Notes: a model not told the origin generated them from the letters alone. A stretch of DNA of 64,000 nucleotides from Nocardia grenadensis NBRC 108939 (GCF_001613445.1 NZ_BDCJ01000020.1:124001-188000), one strand, 5' to 3'. Positions 53,880-63,049 are shown, numbered from the stretch's first letter. Made by a program: numbers and translations.

Positions 53880-55099
53880 AACGTCCACACTCGCACAGTC
53901 GCGCCCGGCGCGAGTTCGGTCACCGCGGCCGGGATATCGATCAGCACGTCGGCCGCCGCCATACTCGCGACGAGATGGGAACCGGGTCCGGAAACCACCT
54001 CCACGGCGTGCGGCCGCGTTCCGTTGCGGACCAGCCGCCCGCGCAGGAACTGGCGGCGGCCCTCGGGCGAGCGGCGCACCGCGCCCAGCAGCGGGAGTTC
54101 GTACTCGGGTACCGGGTCCAGCCCGGAGAGGTGCCGCAGGATGGGCCGGGCCAGCACCTCGAACGACACCACCGCGCTCACCGGGTTCCCCGGGAAACTC
54201 AGCACCGGCACCCCGTCGACGACCGTGCGGCCCTGGGGGCCGCCCGGTTGCATGGCCACCGAGCCGAACTCGCCGCCGAGCGGGATGAGGACCTCCCGGA
54301 CGACCTCGAAATCACCCTTGGACACTCCGCCTGTGGTGATCACCAGATCGGCGGCGGCGGTCGCGGAACGGAGCAGTTGCCGGAACTCCGCGGGTTCGTC
54401 ACCGCAGTGCTCGACACCGGCCACCGCGACACCGTTGGCGGTGAGCGCGGCCGCCAGCGCGATTCCGTTGGAGTTGTAGATCTGCCCCGGCCGCAGCTCG
54501 GTTCCGGCGGGCACCAATTCGCTCCCGGTGCTGATGACAACGGCCCGCAGCGGTGCGAACACCGGGACCCGGCCCACACCCGCCGCGGCCAGCGCCGCGA
54601 TATGCCGCGGCGCGAGCACGGTCGCGGCCGGGACCAGTTCGGCACCCGCGCGGATATCGCTGCCCGGCTCTCGGACGAATTCGCCGGCCGAGCGGCCACG
54701 GGTGATCCGCACCGAATGCTCGTCGGCGGTCGTATCCTCCACCGGAACCACGCAGTCGGCGCCGGCCGGTAGCGGCGCCCCGGTCATCACCTTGCGCGCG
54801 GTCTCCGGGGCCAGTGCTTCGTGGCCGGGATCACCGGCGGCGATCACCCCGGTGAGTGGCAGGGTCACCGGGGTGATCGCGACATCCTGTGCGCGCACGG
54901 CGTAGCCGTCCATGGCGGAATTACGGAAAACGGGCAGATCGATCGGCGCGTGCTGATCCTGCGCGAGCCGGCGTCCGAGCGCCTCGGCGATCGGGGCGTA
55001 CTCCACCGGCCGGGCGGCCAGCGGCCGCAACAGCTGTTCGATGGTGTCGCGGTAGTCGTCGGCCGACCGGACCGGACGACTGGCGGGCCGAGAAATCAT
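53876..55099 (-). CDS. moeA: Molybdopterin molybdotransferase MoeA
   Basis: 407 residues: FRNSAMDGYAVRAQDV, VMTGAPLPAGADCVVPVEDT, TTGGVSKGDFEVVREVL and VLSFPGNPVSAVVSFEVL. It inserts molybdate into adenylylated molybdopterin. TAGGCT lies six bases before the ATG, so the mRNA is probably leaderless. First gene of the minus-strand unit, divergent from moaA. Confidence 0.95.
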   Translation of the reverse strand: MISRPASRPVRSADDYRDTIEQLLRPLAARPVEYAPIAEALGRRLAQDQHAPIDLPVFRNSAMDGYAVRAQDVAITPVTLPLTGVIAAGDPGHEALAPETARKVMTGAPLPAGADCVVPVEDTTADEHSVRITRGRSAGEFVREPGSDIRAGAELVPAATVLAPRHIAALAAAGVGRVPVFAPLRAVVISTGSELVPAGTELRPGQIYNSNGIALAAALTANGVAVAGVEHCGDEPAEFRQLLRSATAAADLVITTGGVSKGDFEVVREVLIPLGGEFGSVAMQPGGPQGRTVVDGVPVLSFPGNPVSAVVSFEVLARPILRHLSGLDPVPEYELPLLGAVRRSPEGRRQFLRGRLVRNGTRPHAVEVVSGPGSHLVASMAAADVLIDIPAAVTELAPGATVRVWTL

Positions 55100-55237
55100 A
55101 GGCCCAGCCTAGTGGCGCCGGCCGGCCGATCGCCGCCCGTCGGGGCCGGCGACGACGCGCGGGCCGGGCACCCGATATCGGCCGATACTGCCGAGGCTCG
55201 ATATCGAGATGGACCCGGCGTACATAATGGAGGCGTG
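55097..55237. promoter_or_regulatory. Divergent leaderless promoters moeA/moaA
   Basis: For moaA, CATAAT (55223-55228) ends six bases before GTG 55235. For moeA on the other strand, TAGGCT ends six bases before ATG 55099. Both starts are therefore likely at the 5' end of the mRNA. No molybdenum-cofactor riboswitch is seen in the 135 bases between. Confidence 0.5.
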
Positions 55238-56293
55238 ACGCTGGTCGAAATGGGGATCCCCACCGTGCGGTCCGGGCGCCCCTCTTTCGATGGACGTCCG
55301 GAAACGCCGCTGCTGGTGGATCGATTCGGCCGGACCGCGCGGGATCTGCGGGTGTCCATCACGGAGAAGTGCTCGCTGCGCTGCACCTACTGCATGCCCG
55401 AGGAAGGGCTGCCGGCCATTCCGCCCGCGGAATTGCTGACGGCCGCCGAGATCGTGCGCCTGGTCACGCTCGCCGTCCGCGATCTGGGTGTGCGTGAGGT
55501 GCGGTTTACCGGCGGTGAACCGCTGATGCGCCGCGATCTGGAGGAGATCGTGGCTGGCTGTCACGCGGCGGTCCCGGAGGTGCCCCTGGCCATGACCTCC
55601 AACGGTATCGGCCTACGGCATCGCGCGGCCGGGCTGGCCGCCGCCGGATTGAGCCGGGTCAATATCTCCCTGGACACCGTGGACCGGGCCGACTTCGCCC
55701 GGTTGACCCGCCGCGACCGGCTGGATTCGGCGCTGTCGGGTATTCGTGCCGCCGGCGCGGCCGGGCTGGCGCCGGTGAAGGTGAACGCGGTCCTGATGCG
55801 GCAGACCCTGCACGGTGCCACGGACCTGCTGCGCTGGTGCCTGGACGAAGGGTGCGAACTGCGGTTCATCGAGGAGATGCCGCTGGACGCCGACCACGAA
55901 TGGGCGCGAGCCAATATGGTGACCGCCGCCGAACTGCTGGACGTGCTGGGCGCCCGGTTCCGGCTCACCGCGGGCGGTCGCGACGATCCGGCCGCGCCCG
56001 CGGAGACCTGGCTGGTCGACGGAGGTCCCGCGACCGTGGGCATCATCGCCTCGGTGACCCGGAAATTCTGCGACACCTGTGACCGCACCCGGCTGACCGC
56101 CGACGGTATGCTGCGGTCCTGCCTGTTCAGTGACCAGGAGTTCGATCTGCGTGCGAGTCTGCGCGCCGGGGCGAGCGATGCGGAACTCGCGCAGCTGTGG
56201 CGCGGCGCGATGTGGCAGAAATGGGCGGGTCACGGTATCGATGCCGAGGGTTTCGTGCCCCCGGAACGCACGATGGGAGCAATAGGTGGTTGA
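55235..56293 (+). CDS. moaA: GTP 3',8-cyclase MoaA
   Basis: 352 residues, radical SAM enzyme: N-terminal cluster ITEKCSLRCTYCMPEEG (CxxxCxxC), VRFTGGEPLMRRDL, C-terminal cluster KFCDTCDRTRLTADGMLRSC, and the terminal Gly-Gly. It starts molybdopterin synthesis by rearranging GTP. GTG 55235 is chosen because of the leaderless -10; GGAGG is too close to be its SD. Confidence 0.95.
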   Translation: MTLVEMGIPTVRSGRPSFDGRPETPLLVDRFGRTARDLRVSITEKCSLRCTYCMPEEGLPAIPPAELLTAAEIVRLVTLAVRDLGVREVRFTGGEPLMRRDLEEIVAGCHAAVPEVPLAMTSNGIGLRHRAAGLAAAGLSRVNISLDTVDRADFARLTRRDRLDSALSGIRAAGAAGLAPVKVNAVLMRQTLHGATDLLRWCLDEGCELRFIEEMPLDADHEWARANMVTAAELLDVLGARFRLTAGGRDDPAAPAETWLVDGGPATVGIIASVTRKFCDTCDRTRLTADGMLRSCLFSDQEFDLRASLRAGASDAELAQLWRGAMWQKWAGHGIDAEGFVPPERTMGAIGG

Positions 56294-56528
56294 GGTCCGC
56301 TACTTCGCCGCCGTGGCCGACGCGGTCGGCAAGGACACCGAGACCCTGGACCTGCCCCCCGGCGCGACGATCGCCGACCTGCGTGCCCGGCTCACCGAGA
56401 CCTACGGTCCGGACCTGGGCAAGATGCTGGGTGTCTGCGCGTATCTGATCGGCGACGAACTCACCCGGGACAGTGGCACCACGCTGACGCGGCGGGTCGA
56501 TGTCATGCCCCCCTTCGCCGGCGGCTGA
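56286..56528 (+). CDS. moaD: Molybdopterin synthase small subunit MoaD
   Basis: 80 residues, ubiquitin-like fold, ending VMPPFAGG: the C-terminal Gly-Gly becomes the thiocarboxylate sulfur donor for MoaE. GTG start overlaps the moaA stop by eight bases. Confidence 0.93.
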   Translation: MVEVRYFAAVADAVGKDTETLDLPPGATIADLRARLTETYGPDLGKMLGVCAYLIGDELTRDSGTTLTRRVDVMPPFAGG

Positions 56529-56972
56529 TCCGGCGCGGTTCGAGCAGCGCTACCGGGGTGATCGCCGGGCTCGGGTCCCGCAGCCGCCTTCGGCCCACGA
56601 TTCATGCCACGGCAGGATGCTTCTGTGGAGGCCTCCACGCCGATGAGTTCCCCACCCGGGCCGCAGAAACAACCGGCCACTGCACAGGCAGGCGAAAGGA
56701 GTCGTGCAGCCCGCCCGCCCGCTGGTGTCATGGTTGCTTCGGTATTCGACCGGGGGCAACCGGACGAGGCGGGATCTGTCGTCGCCGCCCGGTCGATCCG
56801 CGGGGCGAGAAACAGCCATGAGAAAAGTCGCACTACGGCCGAGGGGACCGCGCCGTGGACAGGTCCGGCTCGGCGCGGCGTGTCATGTACCGGGCGTACC
56901 GCTCCGCTACGTTGCGACCGATCGTGCCCGCGGACCGCTCGACTCGGCGGCCGTGGTGTGCAACCACCGCGC
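56529..56972. other. Intergenic region between convergent moaD and nadE
   Basis: 444 bases. Short frames on both strands lack family similarity. The piece around 56680-56720 contains GCCACTG and a GGCAGGCGAAAGG segment reminiscent of parts of a cobalamin riboswitch, but no gene follows in that direction and the other conserved boxes are absent. Confidence 0.4.
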
Positions 56973-57797
56973 TCAGCGCCACCATTCGTCGAGCGGGGTC
57001 ACCGGGACCGTGCGCTTGTGCCGGGTGGTGCGGTAGATGGTCTCGATGCGCTTGGCGACCTCGTCGGTGACATCCCTGCCCTCGAGGTAGTCGTCGATCT
57101 CGCTGTAGCGCAGGCCGAGCGCTTCCTCGTCGGGCAGTGCCGGGCGGTCGTCCTCCAGATCCGCGGTCGGCACCTTGGACGACAGGCGGGCGGGTGCGCC
57201 CAGTTCCTCGAGCAGCGCGGCACCCTGCCGTTTGGTCAGACCGGTCAGCGGGGTCACGTCCACGCCGCCGTCGCCGTATTTGGTGAAGAACCCGGTGACC
57301 GCTTCGGCGGCGTGATCGGTACCGATCACCAGCAGATTCTCCTGGCCGGCGATGGCGTACTGGATCACCATGCGCTCGCGGGCCTTGATGTTGCCGCGCA
57401 CGAAATCTCGTAGTTTGCCGACCTCGAGGGCCGAAGCCACCTCTGCCGCCACGGCATTGGCGCCCGGCCGGACGTTCACCACCACCGAGTCGTCGGGCGC
57501 GACGAAGGTCATGGCGACGCGGGCGTCGGCTTCGTCGGATTGCACGCCGTAGGGTAGCCGCACCGCGACGAATCGGACCTCGTGACCTTCGGCGCGCAGT
57601 TCCTCGGTGGCCAGCTGGCACAGCCGTCCGGCGAGGGCGCTGTCCTGGCCGCCGCTGATGCCGAGCACGAAACCTTTTGCCGGTGTGGCGCGCAGATAGT
57701 CCTTCAGGAAATCGACGCGGCGCCGAACCTCGTCCTTCGGCTCGATGTTCGGCAGCACACCCAGTTCGGAGATGATCTGTTCACGCAGGCTTCCCAT
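56973..57797 (-). CDS. nadE: NH3-dependent NAD+ synthetase
   Basis: 274 residues. ATP-pyrophosphatase loop LGISGGQDSAL, RLPYGVQ, GNIKARERMVIQY, IGTDHAAEAVTGFFTKYGDG and KVPTADLEDDRP. It converts deamido-NAD+ to NAD+ with ATP. There is no glutaminase domain, unlike mycobacterial NadE, so ammonia is the direct donor. It lies 11 bases after the TetR stop on the same strand and may be read with it. Confidence 0.95.
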   Translation of the reverse strand: MGSLREQIISELGVLPNIEPKDEVRRRVDFLKDYLRATPAKGFVLGISGGQDSALAGRLCQLATEELRAEGHEVRFVAVRLPYGVQSDEADARVAMTFVAPDDSVVVNVRPGANAVAAEVASALEVGKLRDFVRGNIKARERMVIQYAIAGQENLLVIGTDHAAEAVTGFFTKYGDGGVDVTPLTGLTKRQGAALLEELGAPARLSSKVPTADLEDDRPALPDEEALGLRYSEIDDYLEGRDVTDEVAKRIETIYRTTRHKRTVPVTPLDEWWR

Positions 57798-57808
57798 GCC
57801 GGATCACT

Positions 57809-58525
57809 CTACTGCTCGGTGGAAACGGCCACGCGCCGAACAAGGGCTTCCCAGTTGTCGCCGATCTGCTCGCGCGTGTAACCGAGTGTGCGGAGTTGGT
57901 GCAGTACGAGCGCGGCGCCGAGCGCGGCCAGCAGGGTGTCGGCCAGCAGTGCGGGATCGCCGGGGCCGCCCGCATCGCGCAGCAGCATCGCCACATGGGT
58001 TTTCAGTACGAGGTAGGGCCGGCTGCTGAAATGGTCCTCGGAGGAGCCGAGTTCGGCCGCGCGATACAGTTCGCCCGCCACCTCGAGGTCCAGCAGCCGG
58101 GCCCGCCCGAACGCGACGAGTCGCTCCACCGGTGGCGCGCCCGGCCCCAGCGGCGGCGGGCCGAAGATGAACGCCTCCTGCGCCTGGGTCTCGGAGTGGT
58201 CCAGCAGCGCGTACATCAGGCCGGTCCGGTTGCCGAAGCGCCGGAACACCGTGCCCTTGCCGACGCCGGCCCGTTTGGCGAGCGCGTCCATGGTGAGGGC
58301 GTCCACGCCGTGGTCGCGGACGAGTTCCTGTGCGGCGTCGAGCAGCCGGCGCCGGTTGCGCGCGGCATCGGCGCGTTCGGCCGGTTCGGCGGTACCGGGG
58401 AGTTCGGGCCCCACCCCTTGCGGCCGGCCCCGTAGCGCGAGCGGTTCGGCCGGCGCCGGGGTTCGGCGCGGGCCACCCGGGGTTTCGGATCCGGCGGAAT
58501 CCGGACTGAGTGTGTCGTAGTTCAC
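57809..58525 (-). CDS. TetR family regulator
   Basis: 238 residues: about 45 residues of Pro/Arg-rich N-terminal extension, then HTH (about 55-100, LTMDALAKRAGVGKGTVFRR), then an effector domain with EDHFSSRPYLVLKTHVAML. It is divergent from an FMN reductase gene, and the palindrome at 58556-58569 between them is its likely operator. Regulators of this type next to flavin reductases often respond to quinones or electrophiles. Confidence 0.88.
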   Translation of the reverse strand: MNYDTLSPDSAGSETPGGPRRTPAPAEPLALRGRPQGVGPELPGTAEPAERADAARNRRRLLDAAQELVRDHGVDALTMDALAKRAGVGKGTVFRRFGNRTGLMYALLDHSETQAQEAFIFGPPPLGPGAPPVERLVAFGRARLLDLEVAGELYRAAELGSSEDHFSSRPYLVLKTHVAMLLRDAGGPGDPALLADTLLAALGAALVLHQLRTLGYTREQIGDNWEALVRRVAVSTEQ

Positions 58526-58555
58526 GGCGCTGTGCGTCCCTCCGGAGGAATGTAG

Positions 58556-58569
58556 CGGACCGCGGTCCG
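58556..58569. promoter_or_regulatory. Palindromic operator between TetR and FMN reductase
   Basis: CGGACCGCGGTCCG is a perfect 14-bp palindrome, 31 bases before the TetR start and 51 before the reductase start. Confidence 0.65.
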
Positions 58570-58619
58570 GTTAACCTGGGCAGTGCGATCGTCACACAAC
58601 TAGTACCGCAGGAGTGAAC

Positions 58620-59189
58620 ATGAGCCAGACCCGTATCGTCGCCCTCGTAGGCAGCCTTCGTGGCGCCTCGGTCAGCCGGCGGATCGCCGAGGCGGCGGCC
58701 TCCACCGCGCCCGCGGGCGCCGAGGTCTCGATCTACGAAGGTATCGGTGATATCCCCTTCTACAACGAGGATATCGATATCGCGGGTTCGGTACCGGCCG
58801 CTGCCCAGGCGCTGCGCGATGCGGTCGCGGCGAGCGACGGTCTGCTGTTGGTCACCCCGGAATATAACGGCACCCTGCCGGCGGTGCTGAAGAATGCGAT
58901 CGATTGGCTGTCCCGGCCCTACGGTGCGGGCGCGATCGGCGGCAAGCCGGTGGCCGTGCTCAGCGGTTCGATCAGCCCCAATGCCGCCCGGTGGGCGCAC
59001 GCCGACGCGGTCAAGTCCGTGGGCATCGCCGGCGGGAAGATCGTCGAGGAAGCGCATCTGCACTACGCCACATGGGGTGAGCGCTTCGCCGCCGGCCATC
59101 CGCGTGAGGATGCCGAGGTGCAGCGCGAGCTGGCCGAGTCGATGCAGGTTCTGGTCACCGCCGCCAGCGGGGAGCTCGTCTCCGCCTGA
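58620..59189 (+). CDS. NADPH-dependent FMN reductase
   Basis: 189 residues, flavodoxin-like fold: GSLRGASVSRRIAE phosphate loop and TPEYNGTLPAVLKNAIDWLS, the signature of the azoreductase/quinone reductase group. It uses NAD(P)H to reduce FMN, quinones or azo compounds. ATG 58620 has AGGAG six bases before it. Divergent TetR with shared palindrome suggests inducible expression. Confidence 0.92.
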   Translation: MSQTRIVALVGSLRGASVSRRIAEAAASTAPAGAEVSIYEGIGDIPFYNEDIDIAGSVPAAAQALRDAVAASDGLLLVTPEYNGTLPAVLKNAIDWLSRPYGAGAIGGKPVAVLSGSISPNAARWAHADAVKSVGIAGGKIVEEAHLHYATWGERFAAGHPREDAEVQRELAESMQVLVTAASGELVSA

Positions 59190-59200
59190 TCTCCGCGCAT

Positions 59201-59240
59201 CGCGAGGGCCGCTCCGTCCGATGGCGGAGCGGCCCTCGCG
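59201..59240. terminator. Strong terminator hairpin
   Basis: CGCGAGGGCCGCTCCG and CGGAGCGGCCCTCGCG form a perfect 16-bp stem with an 8-base loop, 11 bases after the FMN reductase stop. A short TTT follows. Confidence 0.8.
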
Positions 59241-59722
59241 TTTCCGGTCGGTCGGTTTCCTACGGGACCGGAGGGCCTGCTGGGGCCCGGAGCGGCTGGT
59301 GTTACAGGCGTAACCTCCTGCGTTTGCTGAAAGAGAACTGGCCCGGATGATTTGTGATCTGGACCACGGCGAATACGGCGTGTCGAGTTGCTGTCCTGCG
59401 GCTTACAGCGGTGAAATCACATGGTTGTGACTCGCAACATCTCGTGTTGTTTCTTTCTGTCGGCCACTAGGTGTAGTGTCATCGATGCCTGGAGGCGGCG
59501 GCGCGATCGGCCCGCCGACACCGGGTGGAACCGGCCCGGACGTGGCGTTTCAGGGTCGGTCCTCGGAGTTTGCGCAGATCATCCGATCGTGCCGACACAC
59601 CGCACAACACAGACGGGTCACCGGCTGGATCAGGTATGCGGTGAGCTCGGCCCGGAGGGCGGCGGACCGTCACCACGAAGGACCGCGAACACCGCACATA
59701 GGCACAGGAGAGAGGGACTCGA
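59241..59722. other. Leader region of the nrd operon
   Basis: About 480 bases between the terminator at 59240 and nrdH. Apart from the NrdR-like boxes no gene is seen; two long frames through it lack family similarity. A cobalamin riboswitch, found before some nrd genes, is not present. Confidence 0.45.
59434..59479 (+). promoter_or_regulatory. Tandem NrdR-like boxes upstream of nrdH
   Basis: Two inverted repeats: CAACA-TCTCG-TGTTG (59435-59449) and CACTA-GGTG-TAGTG (59465-59478), centres about 30 bases apart. Paired 16-bp boxes at three helical turns are the known layout of NrdR targets in front of nrd operons. The boxes lie some 240 bases before nrdH, so either the leader is long or a further start exists. 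Confidence 0.55.
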
Positions 59723-59953
59723 ATGATCACCGTGTACACCAAGCCCGCTTGCGTGCAGTGCAACGCCACCTACAAGGCCCTCGACAAGGCCGGGGTGGAA
59801 TACCAGGTCGTCGATATCTCCACCGATGCCGACGCGCGCGACTACGTGATGGCCCTCGGCTACCTGCAGGCCCCCGTCGTCGTCTCCGGTGACGAACACT
59901 GGTCCGGTTTCCGGCCCGACCGCATCAAGGCGCTGGCCACCGTAGCCGCCTGA
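59723..59953 (+). CDS. nrdH: NrdH redoxin
   Basis: 76 residues, glutaredoxin fold with CVQC active site, APVVVSGDEHWSGFRPDRI. It reduces the class Ib ribonucleotide reductase NrdEF using thioredoxin reductase. GAGAGAGG lies before the ATG. First gene of nrdHIE. Confidence 0.95.
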   Translation: MITVYTKPACVQCNATYKALDKAGVEYQVVDISTDADARDYVMALGYLQAPVVVSGDEHWSGFRPDRIKALATVAA

Positions 59954-60072
59954 GTGCGTCAGGCCCGGAGGCGGGAGCGCAGCGTAACCACGAAGGACCC
60001 GGGCTCAGGCGCGATGGACATAGTCCGAGCGAACAGCGCACCCGACCGGGTCTTGGCAACAGGGGAGGTGAG

Positions 60073-60522
60073 ATGTCCGAGTCGCATACGCTGGTCTACT
60101 TCTCCAGTGCGTCGGAGAACACCCACCGATTCGTCGAGAAGCTGGATATCCCGGCACTCCGGATTCCCCTGCACACCACCGACTCGCTGCGGGTCGACGA
60201 ACCCTACGTGCTGATCGTTCCCACCTACGGGGGCGGTCGGCACGTATTCGGTTCGACACGTTCCGACAAGGAATTCGTCCCGCGCCAGGTCGCCAAGTTC
60301 CTCAACGATCCGCACAATCGCGCGCTGCTGCGCGGGGTCATCGCGGCGGGGAATACGAACTTCGGCGACACCTTCTGCTTCGCAGGTGATGTCATCTCGC
60401 GTAAATGCGGGGTGCCCTACCTGTACCGCTTCGAACTCATGGGAACCGCCGAGGACGTCGCCCGCGTCCGTGAGGGATTGGGATTGTTTTGGCACCAACA
60501 ACGACAGCACCAGCAGGTATGA
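60073..60522 (+). CDS. nrdI: Class Ib ribonucleotide reductase flavodoxin NrdI
   Basis: 149 residues: VYFSSASENTHRFVEKL at the FMN phosphate site, VPTYGGG and AGNTNFGDTFCFAGD. It supplies the oxidant that makes the dimanganese tyrosyl radical of NrdF. GGGGAGG lies before the ATG. The gap of about 120 bases to nrdH holds no gene, and the stop overlaps the nrdE start. Confidence 0.95.
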   Translation: MSESHTLVYFSSASENTHRFVEKLDIPALRIPLHTTDSLRVDEPYVLIVPTYGGGRHVFGSTRSDKEFVPRQVAKFLNDPHNRALLRGVIAAGNTNFGDTFCFAGDVISRKCGVPYLYRFELMGTAEDVARVREGLGLFWHQQRQHQQV

Positions 60523-62678
60523 CGGCCCGTCTGGAGCAGCCCCCGCAGCGTGCCGGTGAGCCTGGTGAGGTCCTGGACTACCACGCCCTCAACGCGATGC
60601 TGAACCTGTACGGTCCGAACGGCGAGATCCAGTTCGACAAGGATCGCGAGGCCGCGCACCAGTACTTCCGGCAGCACGTCAACCAGAACACCGTCTTCTT
60701 CCACAACCTCGACGAGAAGCTCGACTACCTCGTCGAGGAGAACTACTACGAGTCCGAGGTGCTCGAGCAGTACAGCCGGGCCTTCGTCAAGAAGCTGTTC
60801 CAGCAGGCCTACGCCAAGAAGTTCCGGTTCCCGACCTTCCTGGGCGCGTTCAAGTACTACACCTCTTACACCCTCAAGACCTTCGACGGGAAGCGCTACC
60901 TGGAGCGTTTCGAGGACCGGGTGTGCATGGTGGCGCTGACCCTGGCCGCCGGTGACGAGGTGCTCGCGGGCAAACTCGTCGAGGAGATCATCGACGGCCG
61001 GTTCCAGCCGGCCACCCCGACCTTCCTGAACTCGGGGAAAAAGCAGCGCGGTGAGCCCGTTAGTTGTTTCCTCCTTCGCATAGAGGACAATATGGAGTCC
61101 ATCGGGCGCTCCATCAATTCCGCGCTGCAGCTGTCCAAGCGCGGCGGTGGGGTCGCGCTGCTGCTCAGTAATATCCGTGAACACGGTGCCCCGATCAAGA
61201 AGATCGAGAACCAGTCCTCGGGCGTCATCCCGATCATGAAACTGCTCGAGGACTCCTTCTCCTACGCCAACCAGCTCGGTGCGCGCCAGGGTGCGGGCGC
61301 GGTGTACCTGCACGCCCACCACCCCGATATCTACCGGTTCCTCGACACCAAGCGGGAGAACGCGGACGAGAAGATTCGCATCAAAACGCTGTCGCTGGGC
61401 GTGGTGATCCCCGACATCACCTTCGAACTGGCCAAGAAGAACGAGGACATGTACCTGTTCTCGCCCTACGACGTGGAACGGATCTACGGCAAGCCGTTCG
61501 CCGATGTCGATGTCACCGAGAAGTACTACGAGATGGTCGACGACAAGCGGATCCGCAAGTCCAAGATCAAGGCGCGTGAGTTCTTCCAGACCATCGCCGA
61601 GCTGCAGTTCGAATCCGGCTACCCCTACATCATGTTCGAGGACACGGTGAACCGGGCCAACCCGATCGCCGGCAAGATCACCCACTCGAACCTGTGCTCG
61701 GAGATCCTGCAGGTCTCCACCCCGTCGATCTACAACGACGACCTCACCTACGCGCATGTGGGCAAGGACATCTCCTGCAACCTGGGATCGCTCAATATCG
61801 CCAAGGCGATGGATTCCCCGGATTTCGCGCGCACCATCGAGGTCTCGATCCGGGCGCTGACCGCCGTCTCCGATCAGACCCATATCAACTCGGTTCCCTC
61901 GATCGAACAGGGCAACAACTCCTCGCACGCCATCGGCCTCGGTCAGATGAATCTGCACGGCTACCTGGCGCGCGAACATATCCACTACGGGTCCGAAGAG
62001 GGCCTGGACTTCACCGATATCTACTTCTACACCGTCGTCTATCACGCCCTGCGGGCCTCGAATATGCTTGCGCGGGAACGTGGTACGTACTTCGGCGGGT
62101 TCCCCGAATCCAAGTACGCCTCGGGTGAGTACTTCGACAAGTACACCGATCAGGTATGGGAGCCGAAGACCGAGCGGGTCGCGCGGCTGTTCGCCGACGC
62201 CGGTATCCGTATCCCCACCCGGGACGACTGGCGGGAGCTGAAGGCCGCGGTCATGGAGCACGGCCTCTACAACCAGAACCTGCAGGCCGTCCCGCCGACC
62301 GGGTCGATCTCCTACATCAACCACTCCACCAGCTCCATCCACCCGGTGGCGTCGAAGATCGAGATCCGCAAGGAAGGCAAGATCGGCCGCGTCTACTATC
62401 CGGCCCCGTACATGACCAACGAGAACCTGGACTACTACCAGGACGCGTACGAGATCGGCTACGAGAAGATCATCGACACCTACGCCGCGGCCACCCAGCA
62501 CGTGGACCAGGGCCTGTCGCTGACCCTCTTCTTCAAGGACACCGCCACCACCCGCGACCTGAACAAAGCCCAGATCTACGCTTGGCGCAAGGGCATCAAA
62601 ACCCTCTACTACATCCGCCTGCGGCAGATGGCGCTGGAGGGCACCGAGGTCGAGGGCTGCGTGAGCTGCATGCTCTGA
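60519..62678 (+). CDS. nrdE: Class Ib ribonucleoside-diphosphate reductase alpha chain NrdE
   Basis: 719 residues. DYHALNAMLNLYGPNGEIQF, QPATPTFLNSGKKQRGEPVS with an active-site Cys, SNLCSEILQVSTPS, SCNLGSLNIAK, and the C-terminal redox pair in GCVSCML. It reduces ribonucleotides to deoxyribonucleotides. ATG 60519 overlaps the nrdI stop as ATGA, which favours it over the in-frame TTG 60489. A terminator follows, and no nrdF gene lies in the window, so the beta chain is encoded elsewhere. Confidence 0.96.
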   Translation: MTARLEQPPQRAGEPGEVLDYHALNAMLNLYGPNGEIQFDKDREAAHQYFRQHVNQNTVFFHNLDEKLDYLVEENYYESEVLEQYSRAFVKKLFQQAYAKKFRFPTFLGAFKYYTSYTLKTFDGKRYLERFEDRVCMVALTLAAGDEVLAGKLVEEIIDGRFQPATPTFLNSGKKQRGEPVSCFLLRIEDNMESIGRSINSALQLSKRGGGVALLLSNIREHGAPIKKIENQSSGVIPIMKLLEDSFSYANQLGARQGAGAVYLHAHHPDIYRFLDTKRENADEKIRIKTLSLGVVIPDITFELAKKNEDMYLFSPYDVERIYGKPFADVDVTEKYYEMVDDKRIRKSKIKAREFFQTIAELQFESGYPYIMFEDTVNRANPIAGKITHSNLCSEILQVSTPSIYNDDLTYAHVGKDISCNLGSLNIAKAMDSPDFARTIEVSIRALTAVSDQTHINSVPSIEQGNNSSHAIGLGQMNLHGYLAREHIHYGSEEGLDFTDIYFYTVVYHALRASNMLARERGTYFGGFPESKYASGEYFDKYTDQVWEPKTERVARLFADAGIRIPTRDDWRELKAAVMEHGLYNQNLQAVPPTGSISYINHSTSSIHPVASKIEIRKEGKIGRVYYPAPYMTNENLDYYQDAYEIGYEKIIDTYAAATQHVDQGLSLTLFFKDTATTRDLNKAQIYAWRKGIKTLYYIRLRQMALEGTEVEGCVSCML

Positions 62679-62709
62679 GAGGCTGGGGCGCAGATCTAGC
62701 GGTCGCGAC

Positions 62710-62746
62710 ATCGGCACCACCTTCGTAACGGAAGCGTGGTGCCGAT
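62710..62746. terminator. Terminator after nrdE
   Basis: ATCGGCACCAC (62710-62720) and GTGGTGCCGAT (62736-62746) form a perfect 11-bp stem; CTTC/GAAG extends it inward. It lies 32 bases after the nrdE stop. Confidence 0.75.
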
Positions 62747-62767
62747 CGTCGTTATCGCATGAAAATC

Positions 62768-62786
62768 GATAGCGTCGATCGTTATC
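62768..62786 (+). promoter_or_regulatory. Likely Phd autoregulatory operator
   Basis: GATAGCG and CGTTATC (one mismatch) flank TCGAT, nine bases before the antitoxin ATG. Phd proteins repress their own promoters at such repeats. Confidence 0.45.
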
Positions 62787-62794
62787 TTGGGTGA

Positions 62795-63049
62795 ATGACC
62801 AGGACGATCAGTCATACCGAGCTACGCGACGGCAGCGCGGGCGTAATGGCTGCGCTGGACGCAGGTGAGGATTTCGTCATCACCTGTAACGGCCGGCCCA
62901 TCGCTGAAATGCGCCCGATCGCCCCGCGACGCAACATGACGACCGCGGAGTTGAAGAAGCGACTCGCCAGGTTTGGGGACACCGCGAACGCGGCGGGCGA
63001 GCGTGCGGAAATCGACGCTTCATCCGGAGAAGACAGGCTGGATGGCTGA
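62795..63049 (+). CDS. Phd/YefM-type antitoxin
   Basis: 84 residues: ISHTELRDGSAGVMAALDAG and FVITCNGRPIAEMRP are the Phd/YefM DNA-binding and dimer core. The C-terminal tail (MTTAELKKRLARF) would bind a toxin. The following toxin frame is cut short (63042-63134), so the antitoxin now stands alone. Confidence 0.85.
   Translation: MTRTISHTELRDGSAGVMAALDAGEDFVITCNGRPIAEMRPIAPRRNMTTAELKKRLARFGDTANAAGERAEIDASSGEDRLDG

Noticed and set aside
56529..56972. Possible cobalamin riboswitch
   Set aside because: Only GCCACTG and a GGCAGG-like piece are present; the other boxes are missing and no gene follows.
60417..62720. A 767-codon open frame antisense to nrdE
   Set aside because: It mirrors nrdE exactly and has repetitive Val/Leu/Asp/Arg composition with no domain; typical of GC-rich third positions.
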